Assembly (NCBI GenBank): GCA_937901905.1
Contig: CALDIF010000068.1
Span: forward strand, 1-34,484
DNA: 34,484 bases
Source: an uncultured Porphyromonadaceae bacterium
GTDB lineage: Bacteria > Bacteroidota > Bacteroidia > Bacteroidales > Muribaculaceae
Direction of reading: 5' to 3'
This document shows positions 23,751 through 31,221 of the stretch, one piece after another (position 1 is the stretch's first letter; every line of letters begins with the position of its first letter). The notes below the pieces were generated by a model, which was not told the origin of the DNA, made no database searches, and worked only from the letters and a program-made list of their open reading frames with translations. The translations under genes and the position numbers were made by a program.

Positions 23751-24266
23751 TCAAGGACACGTAGTTAGGGGATTGTCGCACAAGTCAATCAGTTCAATCC
23801 AACCGGTGTGCAAACCGTCGGTGGTGCGCACCTTGATCCAATCGCCCTTGATGTCGACGGGGTGAAACAATGTTTCCTCACTGTAATAATAGACAGCCTT
23901 GCTGTAACCGTCGGGACGAGCGCGCAAGCACCAACGCTCACCGCCGTAGTTGCGCGAGGACAGTGCGATAACACTATTATGAATCCAGTACTTACCTGTC
24001 GATGAACCTACGAGTTCAACAGGTTCGTCTTCGGTAGCCTCGGCAACAAAGTCAACTTGCCACCACCCGTTGAGTGGGTTGGAAATGTCGACGATATAAG
24101 TATTCTCGGTGGGTAATTGCATCGCGACGGCACCACGAGGTGCACTGCGCAGATTGGTGAAGTCTCCGTCGTTATCACAGATGAAGGCCAACATTAAGTC
24201 ATGAGCACCTGCCACTAACGTAAGTGCAGTCATCGCAATTGTAATTGCAAAAAATCTTTTTATCAT
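23751..24266 (-). CDS. Secreted SH3-like domain protein
   Basis: A 171-residue exported protein. The signal peptide (MIKRFFAITIAMTALTLVAGA) is clear from ATG 24266; the longer open frame to 24389 has no homology and would bury the promoter. The mature part has two SH3b-like halves: LRSAPRGAVA with WWQVDF, and GDWIKVRTTDGLHTGWIEL, the form used in Bacteroidales cell-wall or periplasmic proteins. Ligand unknown. It is the first gene of a two-gene unit with the SRPBCC gene. Confidence 0.7.
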   Translation of the reverse strand: MIKRFFAITIAMTALTLVAGAHDLMLAFICDNDGDFTNLRSAPRGAVAMQLPTENTYIVDISNPLNGWWQVDFVAEATEDEPVELVGSSTGKYWIHNSVIALSSRNYGGERWCLRARPDGYSKAVYYYSEETLFHPVDIKGDWIKVRTTDGLHTGWIELIDLCDNPLTTCP

Positions 24267-24298
24267 TTCGGATATCATATACCGGTTAATAACTGTGA

Positions 24299-24306
24299 CA
24301 AAGATA
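24299..24306 (-). promoter_or_regulatory. -7 element of the SH3-like gene
   Basis: The minus strand reads TATCTTTG, a match to TAnnTTTG, 33 bp before ATG 24266. This supports the short start. A -33 element is not clear. Confidence 0.5.
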
Positions 24307-24450
24307 CAACATTTTCTCGAAAATATATATAAACCCACCGCAAATTCTCGTAAATCGCAATTTTGCTCACCGCATCGGTCGGAGGTCAATAAATCGGTAT
24401 GAGCAAGCAGTAGAGTGGCATAGCAACACCACGAGCGAGCAGACGTGATG

Positions 24451-24590
24451 ATTTACGTGAGAAAAACGACTACGAATTACACTAATTTCACTAATCTGAA
24501 CCACAGTATTTTACAGAGATTACAGTAGTTTTCTGTTTTACACAGTGTTACGGAGAATTTACGTGGTTTTACGTGAGATATACGTGAGAT
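24451..24590. repeat. TTTACG(TGAG) repeats in a gene-free region
   Basis: Between 24390 and 24610 no gene is supported. TTACG recurs at 24453, 24548, 24559, 24569 and, as TACG, at 24581; the last four are about 10-11 bp apart. ATTTACGTGAGAAAAA at 24451-24465 resembles ATTTACGAGAAAAAAA at 21844-21859, so the two spacers are related. Confidence 0.45.
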
Positions 24591-24611
24591 TAAACTCGGA
24601 TTAAAATTAAA

Positions 24612-24643
24612 TTTGCGTGTAAAGCGGGATTTTTGTACCTTTG
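24612..24643 (+). promoter_or_regulatory. Promoter of the tRNA-Leu gene
   Basis: TTTG at 24612-24615, 20 bases, then TACCTTTG at 24636-24643 is an exact match to the Bacteroidetes consensus, 14 bp before the tRNA. Confidence 0.75.
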
Positions 24644-24656
24644 CGCCGTTAAAGTC

Positions 24657-24740
24657 GCCCGGATGGTGGAATGGTAGACACGAGGGACTTAAAATCCCTT
24701 GGCCATAGCGGCTGTGCGGGTTCGAGTCCCGCTCGCGGCA
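24657..24740 (+). tRNA. tRNA-Leu (TAA) with two acceptor-stem mismatches
   Basis: D arm, anticodon stem AGGGA/TCCCT around loop CTTAAAA (anticodon TAA), long variable arm and T arm GCGGG-TTCGAGT-CCCGC are all normal. The acceptor is not: 5' GCCCGGA faces 3' TCGCGGC, leaving C4-C69 and G5-G68 unpaired. In the usual bacterial gene the 3' strand would be TCCGGGC or TCCGGGT. The 3' end may have been swapped by recombination, so the gene may be a pseudogene or a join artefact. Confidence 0.8.
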
Positions 24741-24809
24741 CAGACGCTTGCATTTTGCAAGAGCGGCTCACCAGTGAGCGTCCCGCTCACGGCACAGACG
24801 CTTGCATTT
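24726..24809. repeat. Direct repeat of the tRNA-Leu 3' end
   Basis: 30 bases at 24726-24755 recur at 24780-24809 with one difference (G24735 versus A24789), 54 bp apart. The repeat covers the tRNA T arm end, acceptor and 15 bases downstream. Between the copies lie CTTGCA-ttt-TGCAAG (24747-24761) and GTGAGCG-tcc-CGCTCAC (24774-24790). Duplicated tRNA ends are common scars of site-specific integration. Confidence 0.65.
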
Positions 24810-24884
24810 CAGAAAAATACCTCTCTTTTTGCAAATAAAACATAAAAATCGGGGTAAAGTGTCGGTGGTACGGATTAAGATGAC

Positions 24885-24892
24885 TATCTTTG
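24885..24892 (+). promoter_or_regulatory. Possible -7 element of the TPR lipoprotein operon
   Basis: TATCTTTG matches TAnnTTTG and lies 37 bp before the start at 24929. The -33 element is not clear. Confidence 0.5.
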
Positions 24893-24928
24893 CATGATAT
24901 TTGAGACATTTTAAACGTATAGACAAGT

Positions 24929-26614
24929 ATGAAGACAAAAGGATTGATTCAGGCAGCAGCTCTTGTGTTGCTAATGACATCATGCTCAGGCAAGCTGGGC
25001 GAACTCTCGAGTAACAATTTCAAGGTAAATCCTAATCCGTTGGAAACAGAAGCTGGACAGGTGACGGCTACCATCAACGGCACGTTCCCTGAGAAGTATA
25101 TGAACAAGAAAGCTGTTGTGACGGTGGTACCCGAACTGCGTTTCACCAAGAATGGTGTCCAGCAGACTGTCAAGGGACAGGCTGCCACGTTCCAAGGTGA
25201 GAAGGTGATGGGTAACGACCAGCGCATCTCCTATCTGCTGGGTGGTCACTATACTATGAAGACCACTTTTCCTTACGAGGATGCCATGCAGAAGAGTGAC
25301 CTCTACCTGACCTTTGACGCCAAGGTTGGCAAGAAGGAGGTAAAGGTACCTGCCGTGAAGGTCGCTGACGGCGTCATCGCTACCAGTGAACTCTATCGCA
25401 AGACGCTGCTGCAGTCTGCGGGCAGTATGGCACAGGACGGCTTCCAGCGTGTCGTAGCGCAGAAACAGGAGGCTAATATCAAGTTCCTCATTCAGCAGGC
25501 CGAGCTCCGCAAGAGTGAGCTCAAGACGGGCTCGGTGCAAGAATTTGTCAGCATGCTCAAACGTATCAGTGCTGACCGCGAGGGTCTGAATCTTAACAAT
25601 GTGGAGGTTTCTGCCTACGCTTCTCCTGATGGTGGTTTCCAACTCAACGAGAAACTCGCCAACAAGCGCCAGCAGAATGCGGAAGGCTATGTGAAGCAGC
25701 AGATGAAGCAGGCTAAACTCACGGAGCCCGTAGAGGCTACCTATACCGCTCAGGACTGGGACGGTTTCCAGCAACTGGTGGCCGCTTCCAATATTCAGGA
25801 CAAGGATGTGATCCTGCGCGTGCTGTCGATGTATCAGGATCCTGAGGAGCGCGAGCAGCAGATTAAGAATATGAGCGAGGGCTTCCGCGAACTTGCTGAC
25901 GGCATTCTGCCTGAACTGCGCCGTGCCCGTCTGACCATCAACTACGAGACCGTCGGCCGAGACGACCAGCAGATCAAGGATCAGCTGAAGGCTGACGCCA
26001 CCAAGCTGAGTCTTGAGGAGATGCTCTATGCCGCTACGCTGACTGACGATGCTGCCGAGAAGGAGAATATCTACAAGCAGACGGCTACTCTCTGGTCGAA
26101 AGATGCCCGCGCCTACAATAACCTCGCCTTGCTGGCATGGAAGAAGGGTGATTTTGCCGAGGTTGAGAGTGACCTCATCAAGGCTCGCGCCATTAATCCC
26201 AACCTGCCTGAAATCAACGCTAACCTCGGTATGCTGGCATTGCAGCAGGGGGATATCCGGAATGCCGAAGACTATATCGGTAAGGCTGCCAATGCTTACA
26301 ATCTGGCAGAGACTTTGGGTAACCTGCATTTGGCTCAGGGCAACTATGCCTTGGCAGCTCAGGACATGAAAGACGTTGTCTCCAACAGCGCCGCCCTGGC
26401 CCAACTCCTAACCAAGGACTATGCCAAGGCAGCCCAAACACTGAAGGCTATCAAGAATGGCGATGCCATCACCGACTATCTGCAGGCTATCGTCTGCGCC
26501 CGTCAAGGTAATGACGGCATGGCAGGCTACTTCCTGCGCCAAGCCGTTCAAAAGGATCCTTCGCTGGTGACCTATTCTAACAACGACCTCGAACTGCGCA
26601 GCGTAGGAAAATAA
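24929..26614 (+). CDS. TPR lipoprotein with an OmpA-like segment
   Basis: A 561-residue envelope lipoprotein with lipobox LMTSC (Cys19). The N-terminal half is beta-rich. A segment near 225-255 (NNVEVSAYASPDGGFQLNEKLANKRQQNAEGYV) has the look of the OmpA C-terminal peptidoglycan-binding fold. The C-terminal third carries tetratricopeptide-type helices (AYNNLALLAWKKGDFAEVESDL, then NLPEINANLGMLALQQGD). It may link the outer membrane to peptidoglycan and scaffold other proteins; the exact role is unknown. It is the first of three genes on the plus strand. Confidence 0.75.
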   Translation: MKTKGLIQAAALVLLMTSCSGKLGELSSNNFKVNPNPLETEAGQVTATINGTFPEKYMNKKAVVTVVPELRFTKNGVQQTVKGQAATFQGEKVMGNDQRISYLLGGHYTMKTTFPYEDAMQKSDLYLTFDAKVGKKEVKVPAVKVADGVIATSELYRKTLLQSAGSMAQDGFQRVVAQKQEANIKFLIQQAELRKSELKTGSVQEFVSMLKRISADREGLNLNNVEVSAYASPDGGFQLNEKLANKRQQNAEGYVKQQMKQAKLTEPVEATYTAQDWDGFQQLVAASNIQDKDVILRVLSMYQDPEEREQQIKNMSEGFRELADGILPELRRARLTINYETVGRDDQQIKDQLKADATKLSLEEMLYAATLTDDAAEKENIYKQTATLWSKDARAYNNLALLAWKKGDFAEVESDLIKARAINPNLPEINANLGMLALQQGDIRNAEDYIGKAANAYNLAETLGNLHLAQGNYALAAQDMKDVVSNSAALAQLLTKDYAKAAQTLKAIKNGDAITDYLQAIVCARQGNDGMAGYFLRQAVQKDPSLVTYSNNDLELRSVGK

Positions 26615-26683
26615 AGTAAGGTGTGAAAAGGTAATAAGGTAAAAAGTGCAATGGCTGTGATAGTGCTTGATACGCTCAGACGT

Positions 26684-27700
26684 ATGGTAAGAAAGACTTT
26701 GCCTTTTTGCCTTATTATCTTTTTCGCTTTATGTTTTTTGTGTTCTTGTGGCGTAGACAGCGGCAAGTTCCGTATCGAGGGTCGTCTGCGCAACATGAAT
26801 GTGGGTGAATTCTGGGTGTATAGTCCGGATGGTGGCATTGAAGGCATCGATACCATTCCCGTCCGCGAGGGGCGTTTCAGCTACGAAACAGACCTGCGCA
26901 ATCCTGCCACCTTTGTTGTCATCTTCCCCAATTACTCCGAGATACCCGTTTTTGGCGAGTCGGGTAAAGGTGTTACCATCAAGGGCGATGCCTCACATTT
27001 GAAGGAGATGGACATCAAAGGAACCGAAGAGAACGAGGAGATGACCAAGTTACGCATGACCATCAATCGCTCGATGCCGCCTGAGATTCCTGGAGTTGTC
27101 GAGGCGTTTGTCCGTGAGCATCCGCAGTCCATCGTCAGTAACTACCTCGTTCAGCGCTATTTCATATTTGATGCTAGGCCAGACTTCCGTAAGGCTTCCG
27201 AACTGGTTACCCTCATGGTCAAGGAGCAACCTGCCAATGCACGACTGGAGGAAATACAAAAGCGTCTGGCTAACCTTCGCAATGGTCAGCTTGACAGCCG
27301 TCTGTCCGCATTCTCCGATACGGATATCAATGGCAGGAAAGTGACGCAGGACCAGCTCAAGGCCAAACTTAATGTGGTGGCGGTATGGGCTACGTGGAGT
27401 TTCCAGAGTACCGATATGATGTTTCGTTTGCGGCATATGAAACGGCAGTATGGCAGTCAGTTAGGCATCGTGGCCGTCTGTCTTGATGCCCGCCCACAGG
27501 ATGTTAAACGCCGTCTGGAACGTGACTCCGTTCCCTGGCAGACTATTTGCGATGGACGTCTATGGCAGACACCGCTCTTGGCAAAGCTGGGATTGGAAGA
27601 TGTTCCTGCCAACTTACTTATCAATGATCGTGGCATCATCATTGAGCGGAACCTGAAGCCACAGGATCTTGAAGACAAAATCAAACAATTACTGAAATAG
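26684..27700 (+). CDS. Thioredoxin-fold lipoprotein (DUF4369-type N-terminus) lacking CxxC
   Basis: A 338-residue envelope protein. The signal ends in LCSC (lipobox). Residues after it (FRIEGRLRNMNVGEFWVYSPDGG, then GRFSYET) match the beta domain found ahead of Bacteroidetes thioredoxin-like lipoproteins. The C-terminal domain has the thioredoxin-fold course (NVVAVWATWSFQSTDMMFRL, then VPANLLINDRGIII), but the active-site CxxC is absent (WSFQS), so it cannot act as a normal thiol reductase. An upstream start at 26651 is possible. It is 2 bp before the AsmA-like gene. Confidence 0.72.
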   Translation: MVRKTLPFCLIIFFALCFLCSCGVDSGKFRIEGRLRNMNVGEFWVYSPDGGIEGIDTIPVREGRFSYETDLRNPATFVVIFPNYSEIPVFGESGKGVTIKGDASHLKEMDIKGTEENEEMTKLRMTINRSMPPEIPGVVEAFVREHPQSIVSNYLVQRYFIFDARPDFRKASELVTLMVKEQPANARLEEIQKRLANLRNGQLDSRLSAFSDTDINGRKVTQDQLKAKLNVVAVWATWSFQSTDMMFRLRHMKRQYGSQLGIVAVCLDARPQDVKRRLERDSVPWQTICDGRLWQTPLLAKLGLEDVPANLLINDRGIIIERNLKPQDLEDKIKQLLK

Positions 27701-27702
27701 TT

Positions 27703-29820
27703 ATGAAGAAGGCGTTGAAGTGGATTGTCGGTTCGCTTTGTACACTGGTTGTCATCGTGATAGTCGTGCTGGTGTCGGCATTTTATGTGTTCCATACTGG
27801 GTGGTTTCAGGACGAAATGAAGGAGCGTGTCGTCCAATTGCTTACCGACAAGCTGGACACCAAGATAGAACTCGACCATATCGGTATTGACCTGATGACC
27901 TTCGACGCGCAAATTAATGGGTTGGTCGTTGAAGACCGCCAGCAGCGTAAAATGCTGCAACTCGACCATCTGATGGTCGACTTCAACGTTATGTCGTATA
28001 TTCTCCGTAAGGAAATCTATGTTCGTGAGGCCGCTGTCCGCGGCTTGGAAGCTAACCTGTTACAGGAGTCGCCAGACTCGGCCGCCAACTTCCAGTTTGT
28101 CATTGACGCCTTCAAGAGTGACAAGCCTCAGCAGAAGAAACCAGATAGTCTGAAACAGACACACAAGCTTATCCTCAAGGTCAAAAAAGTGACGCTGGAG
28201 TCCATCCGTGTACGTTTCAACGACAAACGTGCCCATTTGGGCCGCCTTGTATATAAGAATAGTGGTAATGGCCGTGATGTGGCTGAAATCAATGAACTGC
28301 GCGCCCAGTGGGTCAGCAAGAGCAAGAAAGGACCCGTCGATAATAGTCTCCGTGTCAAGGTTATTGACATGCTCGACACAAAACAGGGCAAGAAGTTGAC
28401 CATTGACAGCCTCTGCTTCACCACCGACAACCACAAGCCTCGTACCAATGTCGGCAAGCCGAAGCATGGTGCCTTTGACGCTGGTCATCTCAATGTTGTC
28501 GCTCAGATGTACATTAACGTGGAACACTTGGCAAAAGATAGTTTTGTGGCAGTCGTCAATAACTGTCAGGCTGTTGACCGCGGTTCTGGCCTTGATGTCC
28601 ACAAGCTTAACCTTCGCGTGGCGGGCAATAAGCGCAGCCTGCACCTCAGCAACGTCACCGTAGCTCTGGCCAATACCGTTCTGAAGTTCGACGATGCCGA
28701 TGTCCAGCTGCCCAGTAAGAAAGAGGGACGTCGCCTGTCGTATAGTACGTCGATGATAACCGGACGTACTCAGCTGCGCGATATATCGAAGCCTTTTGCT
28801 CCCGTGCTGAATAAGTTCACGCTGCCTTTGAACCTACAGACCCGCATGAGTGGTGACAACGATAACATGCAGTTCCGCAGCGTCACCGTCTATACCGACG
28901 ACAAGCAGTTGACGATACATGCCGGCGGCAGCATCAGCGGTCTCAAGGACAAATATAAACTGCATGTCCACTTTAACGTCAGCCGCATGACGGCCATTGG
29001 CAATTGTAAGGAAAAGATTATCAATCAGTTTACGGTCAAGAAATTCATGATGAATCAACTTCACAATCTGGGGCGCATCGACTATACTGGCTACTTCGAC
29101 GTGGTGTGGAAGCGCGAGTCCTTCGTCGGACGGCTGACTACTGGTGTGGGAGCTATGAAGTTCCAGTTCTCTCTTGACGAGAAGAATAAGTATGTCTCAG
29201 GTACCGCCAGTACCGATTCGTTGGAGTTGGGCAAGGTGTTTGATATGCCGGAACTGGGTAAGGTGGCCGCCAAAGCCGATTTCATTTTCGATATTTCTAA
29301 ACCGCGTACAGCCTTGATGCGTAAACGCTTAGGCGGAAAACTGCCCATCGGTAAAGTCGATGCCCATGTCTCTGAAGCTTCGTACCGCTTCGTCAAGACT
29401 CATGATACCGAAGTCCACATCACTAGTGATGGTGCCGTTGCCCAAGGCCAGGTTAACATGCATGGCCGTTATGTCGATGTATTGTGCTCTTTCTCCTTCA
29501 CCAATACTAACGACTTGAAGAAGATGAAGATCAAACCCGGTCTGAAGTTACATAAGGCCAGCGATGCCGACAAGCGTTCACGGGAGGAACGTCGGGAACA
29601 GCTGAAGCAGGAACGTGACGCCCGCAAGGCTGTCAGGGCCGAAGAGAAGGCTGCCAAGAAGGCAGCCAAGGCCATCATCAGGGAGCAGAAGACCGCTGAG
29701 AAGACGGCTGCCAAGGAGCGCAAGGCGGCTGAGAAAGCTGCCAAGCGGGAACGCAAAGCCGCAGAAAAGGAGCGCAAGGCTGCTGAGAAGGCTGCCCGCA
29801 AAGCCGCCAAGAATCTATAG
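27703..29820 (+). CDS. AsmA-like inner-membrane-anchored envelope protein
   Basis: A 705-residue protein with one N-terminal membrane helix (about 8-30, rich in Val and Ile) and a long beta-rich periplasmic part, typical of AsmA/TamB-like proteins that help move lipids or maintain the outer membrane. The start (FQDEMKERVVQLLTDKLDTKIELDHIGIDLMTFDAQINGLVVEDRQ) shows the AsmA N-terminal pattern. The C-terminus is an unusual highly basic Lys/Ala-rich coiled tail (about residues 630-705). It starts 2 bp after the thioredoxin-fold gene, so all three form one operon. The substrate is not known. Confidence 0.75.
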   Translation: MKKALKWIVGSLCTLVVIVIVVLVSAFYVFHTGWFQDEMKERVVQLLTDKLDTKIELDHIGIDLMTFDAQINGLVVEDRQQRKMLQLDHLMVDFNVMSYILRKEIYVREAAVRGLEANLLQESPDSAANFQFVIDAFKSDKPQQKKPDSLKQTHKLILKVKKVTLESIRVRFNDKRAHLGRLVYKNSGNGRDVAEINELRAQWVSKSKKGPVDNSLRVKVIDMLDTKQGKKLTIDSLCFTTDNHKPRTNVGKPKHGAFDAGHLNVVAQMYINVEHLAKDSFVAVVNNCQAVDRGSGLDVHKLNLRVAGNKRSLHLSNVTVALANTVLKFDDADVQLPSKKEGRRLSYSTSMITGRTQLRDISKPFAPVLNKFTLPLNLQTRMSGDNDNMQFRSVTVYTDDKQLTIHAGGSISGLKDKYKLHVHFNVSRMTAIGNCKEKIINQFTVKKFMMNQLHNLGRIDYTGYFDVVWKRESFVGRLTTGVGAMKFQFSLDEKNKYVSGTASTDSLELGKVFDMPELGKVAAKADFIFDISKPRTALMRKRLGGKLPIGKVDAHVSEASYRFVKTHDTEVHITSDGAVAQGQVNMHGRYVDVLCSFSFTNTNDLKKMKIKPGLKLHKASDADKRSREERREQLKQERDARKAVRAEEKAAKKAAKAIIREQKTAEKTAAKERKAAEKAAKRERKAAEKERKAAEKAARKAAKNL

Positions 29821-29853
29821 CCTTTTGTGCCATTTCGGGAGTACAAGTCAATC

Positions 29854-29888
29854 AAAATCAGCAAAATTTGTACTAAAATCAGCAAAAT
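29854..29888. promoter_or_regulatory. Two 14-bp direct repeats, candidate operator of the efflux operon
   Basis: AAAATCAGCAAAAT occurs at 29854-29867 and at 29875-29888, 21 bp apart, two helical turns. They lie 24-58 bp upstream of the -33 element, as an activator or repressor site would. No regulator gene is in the window. Confidence 0.45.
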
Positions 29889-29911
29889 CATGAAACAAAA
29901 TCGTCAAAGGC

Positions 29912-29942
29912 TTGGTACTTTGGGGATAATTAACTAATTTTG
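29912..29942 (+). promoter_or_regulatory. Promoter of the efflux operon
   Basis: TTG at 29912-29914, 20 bases, then TAATTTTG at 29935-29942 match the Bacteroidetes consensus. The adaptor gene starts 93 bp downstream, which leaves a leader of moderate length. Confidence 0.7.
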
Positions 29943-30034
29943 CACGTTAGAAACTATTGTCTACGGGCAAGCCCACTCCGTGACGAGAGCAGTAACTACG
30001 ACGTAATAATCATTATCAATAAAACAATAGTCAA

Positions 30035-31141
30035 ATGGACAAAAAGCATTATGTAAACTGGATTTTTGTGATTTGTGCAGTGGCTGGATTGAATTCCTGC
30101 AGTCTGGACATGCCAAAAGAAACAAACACATCGTTTGAGACAATGACAGTGAAGAAATCAGACATTGAGATTCCTTACAGGCTCAGTGCCAGAATGAAAG
30201 GTCAGAACGACGTGACGGTAACGCCACAGGTCAGTGGCCAGTTGACAAAAATTTGCGTAACCGAGGGTCAGCAGGTAAAGAAGGGACAGACGCTCTTCAT
30301 CATTGATTCCCGCAATGCCCAGTTGGAGTTGGAGGCTGCACAGGCCAACTTGCAGGCTGCCTTGGCCCAGGAGAACTCGGCCAAGCTGGAGTATGAGTCG
30401 AACAAGAATCTCTTTGATAAGAAAATCGTGAGTAGCTATATGCTGAATAACTCTGAGAACTCCTACAAGCAGGCCCAGGCTTCAGTGGCCCAGGCCCGTG
30501 CTTCGGTGAACCGTTGCAAGGTGAACCTCGGCTTCTGTACTATCACGGCCACGGTGCCGGGTGTCATCGGTGAGATTCCCGTACGTGTCGGTGACCAAGT
30601 GTCTCCGATGACACAGCTCACCATGCTGAGCGGCAATACGACGATGTACGCAGAGATTTCGCTGACAGAGTCCGTTATCGAGGAGATGGTGAAGGAAGGC
30701 GTTTCGGCTGCTGATGTGGACAAGCGTATTGCCAATTTGCCTGAGGCCACGTTTGTCATGAAGAACGGTACGGAGTATCCCCACAAGGGTCGTGTCGTCA
30801 GCGTGACAGGTGTTGTGAATTCCGCCACCGGCTCACTGACCGTCAAGGTGTCGTTCCCCAATCCTGAGGGTCATCTGTACTCCGGCATACAGGGCACCAT
30901 TGTAATGCCTTTTGCCGAGAAGGATGTGATAGTTATCCCTCAGTATGCTGTGGTACGCCTGCAGGACAAGTCACAAGTCTATAAGGTTCAGGCTGACAGC
31001 ACCGCCACTACCGTCGACGTGACGACGGAGGACACAGGTAACGGTAAGGACTTCATCGTGCGGAGCGGTCTGAACGAGGGTGACCAGATTGTAACCACCG
31101 GTGCCAACAACGTGACGGAGGGGCAGAAGGTCTTATTTTGA
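30035..31141 (+). CDS. RND efflux adaptor (membrane fusion protein), lipoprotein
   Basis: A 368-residue periplasmic adaptor of an RND pump that bridges inner-membrane pump and outer-membrane channel. The lipobox is LNSC (Cys22). The lipoyl-type half (VTVTPQVSGQLTKICVTEGQQVKKGQTLFIID), a coiled-coil hairpin (about 88-160, Ala/Gln rich) and the beta-barrel and membrane-proximal domains (TIMPF-type VMPFAEKDVIVIPQYAV) are all visible. It is the first gene of the pump operon with 80 bp to the pump gene. Confidence 0.93.
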   Translation: MDKKHYVNWIFVICAVAGLNSCSLDMPKETNTSFETMTVKKSDIEIPYRLSARMKGQNDVTVTPQVSGQLTKICVTEGQQVKKGQTLFIIDSRNAQLELEAAQANLQAALAQENSAKLEYESNKNLFDKKIVSSYMLNNSENSYKQAQASVAQARASVNRCKVNLGFCTITATVPGVIGEIPVRVGDQVSPMTQLTMLSGNTTMYAEISLTESVIEEMVKEGVSAADVDKRIANLPEATFVMKNGTEYPHKGRVVSVTGVVNSATGSLTVKVSFPNPEGHLYSGIQGTIVMPFAEKDVIVIPQYAVVRLQDKSQVYKVQADSTATTVDVTTEDTGNGKDFIVRSGLNEGDQIVTTGANNVTEGQKVLF

Positions 31142-31221
31142 TTTGACAATTTCACGATTTGACCATTCAAGACAGTAAGTTATTGTGAAATAGTAAAATC
31201 GTAAAATAGTAAAATGAAGGA

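Noticed and set aside
24986..26404. 472-codon minus-strand open frame
   Set aside because: Lies antisense within the TPR lipoprotein gene and reads as low-complexity Leu/Val-rich sequence, a typical shadow of biased codon use.
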